From Euryodendron excelsum (Eukaryota; Streptophyta; Magnoliopsida; Ericales; Pentaphylacaceae), in assembly GCA_033060915.1 (NCBI GenBank), contig CM065386.1:7851501-7915500 (forward strand): a stretch of 64,000 nt of DNA, in the 5' to 3' direction. Position 1 is the first letter of the stretch; each line of letters begins with the position of its first letter. Of the stretch, positions 21,890 to 33,413 are shown in pieces. The position numbers and the translations under genes were made by a program. The notes beneath the pieces were generated by a model. It saw only the letters and a program-made list of their open reading frames with translations. It searched no databases and was not told where the DNA came from.

Positions 21890-23388
21890 TGACACGCCTC
21901 CAGATGTGCTTCAACTGGAGTCACTCCGCAAGGGTACGGAGGTCGCGCTTGTAGTAAAACCGGAGGATCCGGTGTCGTTCTCTCCCAAGGGAATTCTGCA
22001 AATATAGCAACAAAGCTCAACTAGCACGGGTACTTATCTTAATGGATTGCAAATGAAAATTCTTATCTTTTCTTAACATACAAGAGACCGAAAATATGTT
22101 GGTTTTGAGATGATGGTGGTTCTATGCTTCATGCAATAATTTAGTGACTAATAAAGACAACAAAAGCTAGTTTTTATGTAATTAAAGAGAAAAGCTTGGA
22201 CATGGTTGTTTTGATCCACCAATTCACAACAAGGGTTTCCAATGAGAGGTTTATAACTCAAATCAAGAATCACACCTTGGATTCTTGATTCGGAAAATGT
22301 CGACTATAAAAATGTGGGTTTTGTTTGATTGAGCATAAAGAGAGAATCTAGAATTAGTACCCTAGAATCAAACCTTAAACATGTGCAATACCTATACCAA
22401 ATATTGATTTGTGCATAAATATTGCCAAAGGGTTATGAATCTAAGTTTTTCTAATGAATCTCATGCTAAATCAAATGAAACCATATAATTTTGAGGATAT
22501 GACTCTAAAGTTCATACAACCCATTTTCAACCCTTTGAAGATCCTTGGTGGATCTTCACAACCACATCCAAGAGGTATTTAGCTACTAGAATCGATGTCA
22601 AAGAGCATAAAATAAGCCAAATCTACCATTAAACTATAAAAACCTAGTGTTTGGTTGCTAAGAAAATGAGGGAAAGTGCCAAGAAAATGATGGAAAGTTG
22701 CTAGAAAATGTAGAAAATCATCCACTTCATATATATATCAAGCATTCACTTACAATGATCCAAAAGCAATAAATGGCATTAAATACAAAGCATTAAGAGT
22801 AGATCTAACTAAAAACCTTACAAGATAACAAAAATTCACTTTTTGGAGCCTTCTTCCCGTCCAAACTCTGCAGAAAATGACCTATATCCCTTTTTGTCTC
22901 GAACAAAAGCTTTTATACTCTGCAGAAAAACAGAGTCTGTACACACCGATCGATCGGTGGACGACCGATCGATCGGTCCAGGCGATCGAACGCCCGATCG
23001 ATCGCAAAACAGACCCCTCTGAAGTTTGCTTCTGTGTAGTCTGCTGAGGGAATTCCGACGTCACCGATCGAACGCCCGATCAATCGGAAAAACGCCCTCT
23101 GAAGTTTGCTGCAGACGGTCGAACAGAGCATCACCAATCGATCGCAGGATCGCCCGATCGATCGGCCGATCGAACGTTCCGTGGACCGTTCGATCGGGAG
23201 ATCGATCGGGCGATCAATCGGTAATCCTCAAGATTGCCCATTTGCCTTAGTTTAAGCTCCAATTCCTGTAAAAAGTGCACAAAAGGAGTTTCAATGCATT
23301 TTGGGAGTTATAATACTAAATTAACACTGGAATTCAACTAATTAAATAACAATTTAAGCCAAAAGATTACTATTTCTAAGAGTAATCA
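21890..23388 (-). mobile_element. Solo gypsy LTR nested in the copia gag
   Basis: 1499 bp with TG (21890) and CA (23388) ends and a perfect 5-bp duplication GAATA on both sides (21885-21889, 23389-23393). Its reverse complement follows the gypsy LTRs at 13773 and 15025 (start TGATTACTCT, the GTGTTAATTTAG word, a crown of palindromes, a TATA box). There is no internal region, so it is a solo LTR from recombination, or less likely a short non-autonomous element. The outer end (left on plus strand) differs from the other copies. Confidence 0.85.
22945..23222 (-). repeat. Palindrome crown of the solo gypsy LTR
   Basis: Dense perfect palindromes such as ACCGATCGATCGGT (22945-22958) and GACCGATCGATCGGTC (22963-22978), with many further CGATCGATCG words to 23222. 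A CCCTCTGAAGTTTGCT segment occurs twice (about 23016 and 23094), showing a repeat period of about 78 bp. In element orientation the TATA box (TATAAAA, plus 22911-22917) is about 28 bp downstream. Confidence 0.85.
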
Positions 23389-24059
23389 GAATATTCAGGA
23401 GTTTTACTCCGCCACGTCTAATCTTTGGGATCAACTTGCTTTCACGGAGCCAGTGTCTTTGTAGAGCCATGTCGACTACCTTGCTCATCGGGAGCAGCAG
23501 AGTCTTGTTCAATTTTTAATGGCTCTTCAAGATGACTTTGAGGGACTTCAGGGAAATATTTTGCATTATACTCCTCATCCCCCGGTTGATGCGGTTGTAA
23601 GTGAGCTTTTGGCCGAAGAGACTCGGCTTAAGACTCAAGCAGGCAAGGGTACAATTCCTATACCTAGTCAATCTATTGTGGCTACTCCTACTCAACCATC
23701 ATTTAACAATCAGCAACGCAATACTTCAAAGGTCGGTTTCGATGAATGTAGCTTTTGCACAAAGAAAGGTCACTGGAAGGCTCAATGCCCAAAACTGTTC
23801 AATAAAGGAGGAATCGTACCACCACCTCCCCCACATCAGCAAGAGTGGAGGCAGCCTTACCCACAGTCGTAATGGCTCCCGGGTGGACATCAGTCCCAAT
23901 ACAGCAGCAGTTGTTCTTGACTCTCAGCCATCTTCGAATCCCAATTTGGCTGCCCTTGCGGAGCAGTTGCAGAAGTTCCTTGTCATACAGCCCTCGCCAT
24001 ATGCCATGTCCACTCCATCTTAAGTAGGTCTGTCACCCCATCATCCTTCAGGTATGTCT

Positions 24060-24360
24060 ACTTCTTTATGGGTTTTAGACTCCGGTGCCTCTCATCATAT
24101 GTCACCAAATTCATCCTTGTTTGTCTCCATTTGTCCCTCTACATCAAATGTGTCTGTCATAACTGCTGATGGCACCCCTATGCCTTTGGCAGGAGTTGGT
24201 TCAATTCGTACACCTCATTAATCACTTTCTAATGTTTATTGCATTCCTAAACTTGTCATGAATCTTGTTTCAGTGAGTCAACTAAGTGATTCTGGTTATT
24301 CTATTCACTTTTCCTTCACTTCTTGTCATGTGCAGGATCCTTAATCCAAGAAGCTAATCG
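24060..24360 (+). pseudogene. Copia protease (second element)
   Basis: Translation near 24070 reads LWVLDSGASHHMSPNSSLF and then VITADGTPMPLAGVGSI, with the DSG active site of the copia aspartic protease. An in-frame stop lies near 24220. Confidence 0.8.
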
Positions 24361-24383
24361 GGATAGGCCGTAGGTGGGGGGGA

Positions 24384-25676
24384 TTGTATGTTTTGGACAA
24401 GTTGATCATTCCAGATGTGGCTACTTCGAGTGTTGACCTGTCATCATTCCATTTAAATTCGTCATCTTCTAGCTTTTATTTGTGGCATTCTAGACTTAGG
24501 CATGTTTCAGCCCCTCATTTAAAATATTTAGTTTCGAGAGGATCTTTGGGTAGTTTGCATTATCATGATATTTCATATTGTAGTGGTTGTAAACTGGTAA
24601 AATTTTCTGTTTCTCCTTTTAATCGTAGTGTGTCTTATTCTGTTACCCCATTTGATTTGATTTATTATAATGTGTGGGGCCCTACCCCTGTCTCAACTAA
24701 GGCGCTTCGAGATATTATGTTTCATTTATTGATGATTACACTAGATATTGTTAGGTTTATCTAATGAAACATCGTTCTAATTTTATTAGTATTTACACTG
24801 CTTTTCGCTCACTAATTAGGACCCAACATTCTGCAATTATTAAGTGTTTTCGTTATGATTTAGGTGGGGAGTATACTTCTATACCTTTTTATGACTTACT
24901 TCGTTCTGATGGTACTATCCATCAATCATCTTGTATTGATACTCCCTAACAAAATGGGGTTGCTTAAAGAAAGCATAGACATATTATTGAGACGGCTCGT
25001 TCTCTTCTCTTGTCTGCTAGTGACCCTAGTGAATTTTGGGGAGAAGTTGTTCTCATAGCCATCCATTTGATTAATAAAATTCCCACATCTCACATTTAAG
25101 GTCTCTCTCCCTATGCAATGTTGTATGGTCATGCTCCTAACTACTCATCTTTACATGTTTTTGGTTGTACTTGCTTTGTACTTCGTCCTAAAATTAAGAG
25201 CAATAAGTTATCGTCAAGCTCTGCCATTTGTGTATTTCTTGGGTATGGTGATGGTCAGAAGGGCTATCGTTGTTTTGATCTTATTGCTCACAAACTATAT
25301 GTTTCTCATCGTGTATTCTTCTTTGAGCATATTCCCTTCTTCTCTGTTCCTACAAACTCTCATCATGTAACCAAGTCTGAACTTATTTGTATTGACACCT
25401 TCTCTGATAATACAAATGAGATTATGCCACCTATTATTGACGATGCACCACCACCTCAGGTTCACATAGATGCAGATGCTCCTTCCCCTCCTGTGGCCTA
25501 CCAAGATCCTCTTGTGATTGTGGATCCTCCTCTTCGGTCCATGTGTGCTAGTAAGTCTACTCAGTTACCAAAATTTTCTTATTCATATTATTTTAGCTCA
25601 TTTACATCTTTGTTGGTGTCTATTCATACTCTTTGTGAGCCTTCCTCCTATATGAAGGTTGTTCTTGATCCTCTTT
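24384..25676 (+). pseudogene. Copia integrase (second element, broken)
   Basis: Zinc region: LWHSRLRHVSAPHLKYLV and CSGCKLVK near 24480-24600 (a Cys/His set with one His changed to Arg context). Core: TPFDLIYYNVWGPTPVSTK, then FRYDLGGEYTSIPF, then TP-stop-QNGVA-stop-RKHRHIIETARSLL, with the catalytic Glu codon now a stop. The C-terminal part reads SPYAMLYGHAPNYSSLHVFGCTCFVLRP and continues to 25676. Inactive. Confidence 0.85.
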
Positions 25677-25689
25677 GACAGCAGGCTAT

Positions 25690-27163
25690 GGTTTAGGAAC
25701 TTTCTACTCTACATCGCATGGGCACTTGGGACTTGGTTTTGCTCCCTCCTGAGAAGAGTACTATTGGTTCTCGTTGGGTTTATAAAGTTAAAACCGAAGC
25801 AGAAGTTTCAGTTGAGAGATATAAGGCACGATTGGTTGCAAAGGGTTTTGCACAGCAATATGGCTTGGATTTTGAGGAGACTTTTGCTCCAATTTCCAAG
25901 ATGACCACTATTCGTACTCTCATCGCAATGGCTTTGACCCGATAGTGGCATATCTCATAGATGGATGTTAAAAATGCTTTTTTGAATGGAGATCTTGTCG
26001 AAGAAGTTTATATGGTTCCTCCTCCTAGTGTTTCTTATGATCCTGAAAAAGTTTGCAAGCTCAAGAAGGCCTTATATGGTCTCAAACAGGCCCCACGAGC
26101 AGGGTTTGAGAAGTTCTTAGTAGTGATTACTTCCCTTGGCTTTCGCGCCAGTGATCATGATTCGGCCTTATTTCTGAAGTGTACTTCAACTAGTTGTATT
26201 CTACTTTCACTCTGTGTTGATGATATGATCATTATAAATGATTGTGTTGTTGGGATTGTAGTTTTGAAATCTGAATTGGCTCAACAGTTTGACATGAAGG
26301 ATTTGGGTCCCCTACAGTACTTTCTAGGTATTGAGGTTGCCTACTCACCTAGGGGTTATCTTCTGTCTCAATCCAAGTACACAGCGAACATCCTTCAGTG
26401 AGCTCATCTCACAGATACTTGGATTGTCGATACACCCATCGAGATCAATGCTCATTATACTCCTACAGATGGTATTCTATTGCCCAATCCCACATTATAT
26501 CAGACGATTGTTGGCAGCTTGGTCTATCTCACTATCACTCGCCAAGACATTGATTATATTATTCACATTTTTAGTCAGTTCATTGCCTCCCCCACTTCAG
26601 TTCACTGGGCTGTTGTTCTTCGCATTCTCCGTTATCTCCGAGGAACACTCTGTCAGAGTCTTCTTCTCTCCTCAACATCCTCTTTGGATCTTTGTGCTTA
26701 CTCTGATGCTGATTGGGCTGGTGACCCGACTGATCGTTAGTCTACTTCGAGCTTTTGCATATTCTTGGGTGGTTCTCTCATCTCTTGGAAAAGCAAAAAG
26801 AAGAATGTTGTTTCTCGATCTTCCACTGAGGCTGAGTACCGTGATATGGCGTCTACTACGAATGAGATTGTGTGGTTGTGTTGGTTATTATATGATATGG
26901 GTGTCTCACTTTCCACTCCTACACCCCTTTACTGCAACAATAAGAGTGTTATTCATATTGCTCACAATTCTGTTTTTCATGAGCGGACGAAGCAGATCGA
27001 GATTGATTGCCATACTACTCGGCAACATCTTCAACGTGGAACGATTGCTTTGCCGTTCATCTCCTCTTCTATGCAACTTGCAAATTTCTTTACGAAGTCT
27101 CAAACCGTCCAGCGCTTTCGTTTCTTTGTTGACAAACTCTCTATGGTTCTCGCAGCATCATGA
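25690..27163 (+). pseudogene. Copia RT and RNase H (second element, broken)
   Basis: RT blocks in order: [76 protein letters not shown], catalytic [10 protein letters not shown] and [16 protein letters not shown]. RNase H: CAYSDADWAGDP, SRSSTEAEYRDMAST, HERTKQIEIDCH. Stops include two TAG codons near 25943 and 25958 at positions where relatives have Gln. The frame ends at 27163, followed by the polypurine tract TTGAGAGGGGATA. Confidence 0.88.
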
Positions 27164-27176
27164 GTTTGAGAGGGGA

Positions 27177-27337
27177 TATTAGATTATTAGATATTTTGAT
27201 ATTTTGTATTAGCCTTGAGGGTAGAGTAGTCTTTTAATATTTTGCCTTTTATGTGTTTTCTATTTCGGCTGTATAAGCCTTCTATTGTTTCATGCTTAAT
27301 ACGAAGAAACCCTAGCCCTCTTTCTCTTAACTTAACA
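27177..27337 (+). repeat. 3' LTR of the second copia element
   Basis: Matches the 5' LTR; preceded by the polypurine tract at 27164-27176 and followed by the AAGAC duplication. Confidence 0.92.
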
Positions 27338-27645
27338 AAGACAACAAGATAGAAAGAGTTGGCCGCAGAGATTGAGGAGGTTGTGTTTGTGAAGAGTCCC
27401 AGACCAAAAGGGGGATAAGAGTTATAAGACTTATTATCGTGCACAAGAAGGATTGGCCTCAAGATGCAGTCATAGAACTCCAGACTTCCTCTTTTGTTGA
27501 TGGAGGGATTGTTTTTCCAAAAAGCAGAGACGTTGGCTGATGAAAAGTCGGCACCATACGCATCTGCATTAATGCAAGGGAAGTGAAAAAAGAGAGGAAG
27601 ATGTAGAAGAAAGAGAACCCAGTTCTTGAGAGCAGCCATAGCCAT

Positions 27646-29667
27646 GGGCAGACACAGATATGGTTTGGGCACGACTTCTTCCTTTTTTCCTTCTTTTCTT
27701 CTCTCTTATTTCTTTGTATTGCAGGGGACTTGCAGTCAACTCATGAAGTCTACTGAGGCATTATCATTTGTCACAATTCCATTGGAAGAAATAAAGCCCA
27801 GTGTGAATACGACAGCCACTGCATGCAAAATCCGCCAATATATATGGCCCCTACCATAAAAGAAGTAAGGTGACTATGGCTTTCTTTAACATTGGGATAA
27901 TGCATGATTAGCCAGGATCTATACATATGCGAGATACATATAGTCATGAACGTGGCCGACGCTTCACGTTTTAACCAAGAACTTGCTCGCTAGCCACTTA
28001 TGCACTCCTGTAGAAAAATTAGAGCATCGAAGGATATCAACCATATCATTGGTATATACAAAAAAAATATAAGTTAAAAACCGTTGTATTTATCTCAATA
28101 TATACAATTCTCCTCAGCGAGACTTGGAAACGACTGAAGCACTCATTGATTGGCTACTAGCATGATGCTAGATGTCACGGGTCAGTTCCCCGCTCAAAAG
28201 GATTAGTCACTTTTAGGATTCATTGCACCTGCCTATATGTTCAAAACCTTTCCAACACGCACTCAATTTTTGGCACTAGATGTGCTCAAGAGTAAGAATA
28301 TTAGGAAATTTTGGGTAAATTGATATTCCTTGCTATTGACTTTCCTAGTTGATCAAGACCAAAATCCCTTGCATTATCGGTTGCTGTGTTCTTAAATTCG
28401 ACGAAATCGCGTATGGCAAATTGGTTTCAGAAACTATTTTCATCCAAACGCCAATGACTTTTAGCAACGGATTACAAACGTGTAGCGACAGTTTGTAGCC
28501 ATCACAAAAGGTCTGTTCTTTGTAGTATAAGCTGCTTCTGAAACTTGTTTTCGAAAATTTTTTTAAAAAGCACCTCATCTTTAGGAAACACGTAAGTGTT
28601 TTTTAACTTTTCGAAACCATTTTCATTTTCGAGATTAAAACAATGGGGTTTTCGATGGTCCCATTTGTTTTCTATTTTCAAGAATACGAAAAACGAAAAC
28701 AAAAACAGAACTAAAACCAAAACCAAACAGGTATATATATCTGATTTATTCACTATGAAGTTTGAAGATTAGGCTCCTTTTGTTTCACAAGAGAATATCG
28801 GAAAAAAAATATTTTCTGAAAAATTAAGAAAATTCAGTTGTTTATTTGTTCGAAAATTCTTAAATTCTAGGAAAAGATATTCCAAACATAAGGAAAATGC
28901 TGGAAAATAACATCCAATATTTTATCTCGGAAGTTATATTCCATGGGTGGGATAATTGAAGGATTGGATCAAATCTTAAAAAATGTAGAGTTCAAATTCT
29001 CTCATTCTGTCCCCCTCTCTATCGATAACCTAATCCTCTATAATTTTACTTCATAAAAAAAGAGTTCTGAGTTTCTATAATCTCTCCCTCTTTTAATGTC
29101 TAAATTATTTTATGATGTCCAAATAACAGTTGTGGCTAAAATAATTTATTTTAAAAAATTTGGTAGTTTATACCAATTAAAAAAAAAATAAACGGAAAAC
29201 AAACTTTTTACTGCCAAATATATTTCAAGAAAAAATTTTTCTTTTAAGAATTTATTTTCCAGCAAACAAACGATTAGGGGGGATTTGAGCCTCGCTAAAG
29301 AGAATGTTTTCAACTATAAGAATCAAAATCTCAATGACGAGAGAGTTCTATCAAATTATCAACAATAAAAAAGACAAGCACCAGACATATTCTAATGCCC
29401 CCTTTTCTTTTACTTGTTCTCCTAAGCTAATAAAAAGCCAGTCCAATGAGGTTGGCTTTGAAAAGGTTTCTGATTGGGGGTCCCTCCAAATTTTTAAAAA
29501 GACAGATTCCTCTGCACTTTTGGAAGACCTGAACATTAAAATTTCAAAAGAAAGAGAATCCAATAAGCTGGGCTGGAAATTCTACATATAGAAGTTCCTC
29601 TGAAATTCTTGTAAAACATAGGTTTGATGAAATGGAGACTAATCATTTATTACATATTTTCTCATAA
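27646..29667 (-). other. 5' flank of copy B
   Basis: The first 200 bp (to about 27850) match the region upstream of copy C (42872-43050: GGACTTGCAGTCAACTCA and GCATTATCATTTGTCACAA). The rest is AT-rich non-coding sequence. A stretch near 28771-29280 has weakly similar inverted ends (GGCTCCTTTTGTTTC and CGTTTGTTTGC on opposite strands) and may be a decayed miniature transposon. 29440-29640 matches 48540-48720 in the next spacer. Confidence 0.5.
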
Positions 29668-30398
29668 TGTTAGGTTATGTAATTGACATATTTGGTGACA
29701 TTCTTTATTTTCTTGTAATTGGGGAAAAAGGGGCTTTATCACAAGCAATCAAGGATAGAAGTTGATAGAAACCTCATTTGAAGATTGAATCATTCAAGCA
29801 TATGCTAATAAGTGTTTGGATGATTAATTCAGAGTTTGAGAGAGAAGATTTTTCTACAGCCACCTGTGGTTGTAGCAAGCATACGTTGCCACCTCTGGGA
29901 GCATCGAAAAATAGGTCCTGGCACAAACAGTATATGTTGCCACCTCTAGCCACTTGTTGGTCTAGCTATAAATCAGATTATTAAATTTCCAGAGAGCATT
30001 GCCACCTATTGCCACTTTCTTGCGGTACCCAAGTCGGACTTTGCCATCTGTGGCTACCTTTCGCTCCAGCGAAGCGAGCGAAACTGATATTCTTAGAAAG
30101 TCAAAAAGTCAATTTTTGCAAGGATTTTGACCATTATTGAAGTCTACAAATCATAGAATGCTTCCATTATAAATATAAAATTATGAGAATGCCAAAATAC
30201 AAGTTTAAGACCTCTTAGAGGTTGATTAAAAAAGATTATTTATGTTTAGGGTGATCTCATACATCGTTGAGAGAACTACATAACATGAGATTTCATAGAA
30301 GAAGCTCCCATCCTTATTCTTAGCAAAATCAACTTTTCATCCTTCTTCGTTCGTTGATGCCTTGAAGGAGTTCAAGATAGTGGCATGTATCCTGTACA
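29668..30398 (+). mobile_element. Probable solo LTR with GCCACCTCTGG crown
   Basis: Starts TGTTAGGTTATG; the matching place of the C/D spacer lacks it. It has five GCCACCTSTGG-like words between about 29855 and 30055, each a near-palindrome, then a TATAAATA box at 30168-30175. This is the same crown-then-TATA order seen in the other LTRs here. No target duplication was found, so the ends are tentative. Confidence 0.35.
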
Positions 30399-31580
30399 AG
30401 TATAGTGATCACATACCTATGTTACTTATTACTTACTTATTAACTTTTATGTAGTTTCCATGGCATGTGGCACACCTAATTGTCAATTGTTGATTACTTG
30501 TGGCCCAACATATTGGGAACATCACGCAAAGACCAGTTTCTTTTGTCAAAAGAGGTTGTTTTTCATTCAAGTAGCTACAATATGTAGAGTGGCTGTCTAA
30601 CTTATAATCAGTGGAGAAGTTGAATGGTATCCAGATAAGAAGTTGAAAGACGTCCTAGCCAAGGGAGTAAAAAAACAGATGAAATGAATGATATACTAAG
30701 GGAGTGTTTGGACTGACAGTTTGAGAACTATAAGTTATAAGTTATAAATTATTTTTAAAAGAAGTTTTGTTAAGTGGCTTTTTATACAAATGTATAAAAT
30801 CTGTAAGTCTCTTTTTAAGTGAAATTTTGGTAAACACTATTTTTAAGTGGCTTCTTTGTAGGTGAACCAAAAAACATTTCAAAAATAAACTATAATCTTA
30901 ATCCATAGGATAAAAAAAAGACATGTCTAAATACTGCCACAATCATTACCACCACCTGTAGAACGACTTCTCTTCTTGTAAGTGAAGTCAAGAGGAGATT
31001 AATCACAAGCACGACTGGTTCTAAATGCACACAATAATTGTTTTAGAATCTCTTTTGAGCCGAATAGGACACAAAGATGCATCATTAGTCTATATTTTTT
31101 TAATCCTACGTTTTCTACACGCAAGAAATTATTATTGAAGGCAAAGGCAATTTCTAATGCCAGAAGTCCTTGGATAGGCAATTGGAAGGATGGCCCTCAC
31201 GGCTTTCCAACCAGTTTCCTATAAGGTGACTGAAGTATTTGCAACTCTGGCTTTGCACTGATGTAGATTGTGAGTTGTGACACAGTAATAATAATGAGGA
31301 ATGTCAAGGAGAGTCATTTCAAAAAAATTAAAGTGAACTGGGAAATTCTGAGAGCAATCGCCCGATAGTCACGTTTTGACCGTCGCTTCATAAAAATAAT
31401 CTGTGTAGGCCATTTCAAAAAATTTATAGTGAGCTAGCTAGGAATATTCTCAAGGCAATTGCCCCTATGGGCACGTTTCAACCGTGCTATACAAGGGCAA
31501 CATGTGTACAAAGAAATTAAAGTGAACTGAGAAATCTCAGTAGTAATAAGTGTGTGTGTGTGAAAGGGAGAGAGAGAGAG
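30399..31580. repeat. Spacer, X block and hairpin repeats (left of the third copia element)
   Basis: 30410-31310 matches 51640-52510 in the next spacer (TTGTCAATT, CAGTTTCTTTTGTCAA, GATGGCCCTCACGGC). A small foldback-type remnant with GGGAGTGTTTGG lies at about 30700. Hairpin repeats start at 31320 and run to a GA microsatellite at 31567-31585. No genes. Confidence 0.7.
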
Positions 31581-31585
31581 AGAGC

Positions 31586-31989
31586 TATGATGTAATGGAT
31601 GACAATTAGGATTGGTGGCAATAAGGTTTGCTGCGTCACCAACTCAATACCTTTGCTGCCTTCGTCCGCATCCTGACGGACTTCAATTACTATAAAAAAA
31701 AATTAGTGTTTAGAGATAGTTCTCCGTACAATAAAAAAATAAAAAAAGAATAGAAAGAAAAAATTAGAGAGAAAATAAAAAGAAGTGATGTATAAGTAAA
31801 TTTTCAAATATCATGTTGTATTCTATTTAGTTTTATACTATCAATAAAGTTTTGGGTGATCGAGAATATTAATCCCTAAATGTTCTAAAAGAACTAATAT
31901 GATAAATATTTAACAGTTTTTAAAGAACTATTCACTATACTATGTCTTGAGTTATTTTATCTGCATTATGTTTTTTTAGTTTTATAACA
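31586..31989 (+). repeat. 5' LTR of the third copia element
   Basis: It matches 37048-37421. Shared blocks are GATTGGTGGCAA, CTCACCAACTCAATAC-like, CATGTTGTATTCTATTTAG and ATCAATAAAGTTTTGGGTG. It is followed by ACGTTATCAATACGA, the usual start of the leader in this copia family; I cannot assign the primer tRNA. Confidence 0.88.
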
Positions 31990-32232
31990 CGTTATCAATA
32001 CGAATCTCTTAATACATACATATGTGTACGTCTCGTAAGTTTTAATGCTTAATGAATTCTACGAAGTGTAAAATTTTTAGAATATAATAATTATTCCATA
32101 TTCATGTTGACACGTGTTTCTTTGTTTCAATTAGTGTTCACTTTATTATTTTATGTGGCCTGAAAATATGTGCAGTCTTAATAATTTGTCCTGATTTAAT
32201 ATTATTGTTTTGTATAGTATAGCATTCTGAAA

Positions 32233-33115
32233 ATGTCGAATCTTACAAAATTGAAATTCGCTGCCCTTGATATTTATGGTGATAATTACTTATCGTGGAT
32301 TATTGATGCTGAGATCTATCTGGCTGCGAAGGAACTTGAGCAAACAATAGCGGAGGAAAATGATGCATCCTAGCAGGATCATGCTAAAGTAATTATTTTC
32401 TTTCGTCATCATCTTCATGAAGAATTGAAATCTAAGTATCTTACAGTAAAAGATCCATTAACATTATGAAAAAATTTAAAGGAGATATACGAGCACCAGA
32501 AGACTGTAATCCTTCCAAGAGCCCGATCTGATTGGATGCACCTGAGGTTGCAAGATTTTAAAACTGTTAGTGAGTACAACTCCACGTTATTTAAAATCAG
32601 TTCACAATTAAAGTTATGTGGATAAATTATTACTGATGAAGGCATATTGGAAAAAACATTCTTCACATTCCACGCATCGAATGTGCTCCTGCAACAGTAA
32701 TATCAAGAGCATAGATTTAAAAAATATTATGAATTAATATCATGTCATCTTGTGGCTGAGCAAAATAATGAGTTACTAATAAAAAATCATCAGTCCCGAC
32801 CTACCAGTTCTGCATCATTCCTTAAAATGAATGCAATCTTATTTGATGGTCGAGGACGCAGACGTGGCTGTAGACGTAGTTGGAATAGTTTTTGATAATT
32901 CCCAGCTATGGGAATTATCGTGGAGGTAACACTTATCGTATGAGGTTTAAGAATACCACACCATACTACCAACAGTGGAATAACTATGAAGTAAAACAAA
33001 AAAAAGAAAAAAGGTTTACAAAATAAACCTTCTAAGAATTATGAAGATACTTGTTACAGGTGTGGAATGACAGGACATTGGTCACATACCTGTAGTACGC
33101 CCAAACATTAAGCGA
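32233..33115 (+). pseudogene. Copia Gag (third element, broken)
   Basis: ATG at 32233; MSNLTKLKFAALDIYGDNYL is the family's typical Gag start. FFRHHLHEELKSKYLTVKDP and WMHLRLQDFKTVSEYNSTLF follow, then a CCHC knuckle CYRCGMTGHWSHTC near 33050-33092. At least five in-frame stops interrupt it. Confidence 0.85.
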
Positions 33116-33413
33116 GCTTTACCAGCCTCAATTAAAGATAAAAGAAAAAATGCATAAATGCATTTTACGGATTTTGATGGCCCAGTTGATATTACTCATC
33201 TGGATATATCAGATTTCTTTAAAGATACTAGTAAAAAAATAGACCATTTAATTAGTGATAGAGATGTTCACACTAATTAATGTTATGTTCTTGTTTATTT
33301 CGTTTATTAACAGCTTTTCTAATGTTTCCTTCATATGTTTTTCCTTTCATTGAACTCTCTGGTTTTAAATAAGCAATTTTAATATTTTGTACCCAACGCG
33401 TTGATTGTTTCTA

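Larger units (their letters stand above)
21508..23870 (+). pseudogene. Copia Gag, interrupted by a solo LTR
   Basis: The ATG at 21508 begins MASKRDDSLQSISV; the next codon is a stop, then LNGNNYSYWSYVMRNFLKGKKMW and WDHFGRLYMQSNFAK can be read. At 21890 a gypsy solo LTR interrupts the ADIRALQQKDMN segment. Gag resumes at about 23389 (IQEFYSATSNLWDQLAF), with LVQFLMALQDDFEGLQGNIL and a CCHC knuckle CSFCTKKGHWKAQC near 23745-23790. In-frame stops include TAG at positions where related elements have Gln or Trp. Confidence 0.85.
21115..27337 (+). mobile_element. Ty1/copia element (short LTR) inserted in copy B
   Basis: LTRs of 173 bp (21115-21287) and 161 bp (27177-27337) bound the element. A 5-bp duplication AAGAC lies on both sides (21110-21114, 27338-27342). 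The domain order is Gag, CCHC knuckle, protease, integrase, RT, RNase H, all on the plus strand. Short LTRs and compact layout fit the Ale/Retrofit side of copia (inference). Several in-frame stops break the polyprotein. A solo gypsy LTR is nested at 21890-23388. Confidence 0.95.
20651..27645 (-). pseudogene. Receptor-kinase copy B: 5' half, split by a copia element
   Basis: Exon start: ATG at 27645 (a GTG codon nine codons upstream is not a plausible plant start). The first part (27645-27338) encodes a signal peptide (KNWVLFLLHLPLFFHF) and the start of the lectin region. A complete copia element (21115-27337) then sits in the exon between AAGAC duplications. Coding resumes at 21109 and continues through the lectin block RVLWSANRDKPVEENATLDF and SVVWQSFDHPTDAWLPN to about 20655, where it is cut off and joined to the repeat array. 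Membrane segment and kinase are absent. If the copia element were removed, the two lectin pieces would join in one reading frame, so the insertion, with the 3' loss, explains the inactivation. Confidence 0.9.

Noticed and set aside
22882..23250. Overlapping open frames rich in RSIGRSI or DRSIGR residues
   Set aside because: They are translations of the CGATCGATCG palindromes of the solo LTR, open on both strands because the repeat lacks stops.
28345..28753. Two small minus-strand frames (77 and 83 residues) upstream of copy B
   Set aside because: AT-rich, no motif, not kept in the matching region of other units.
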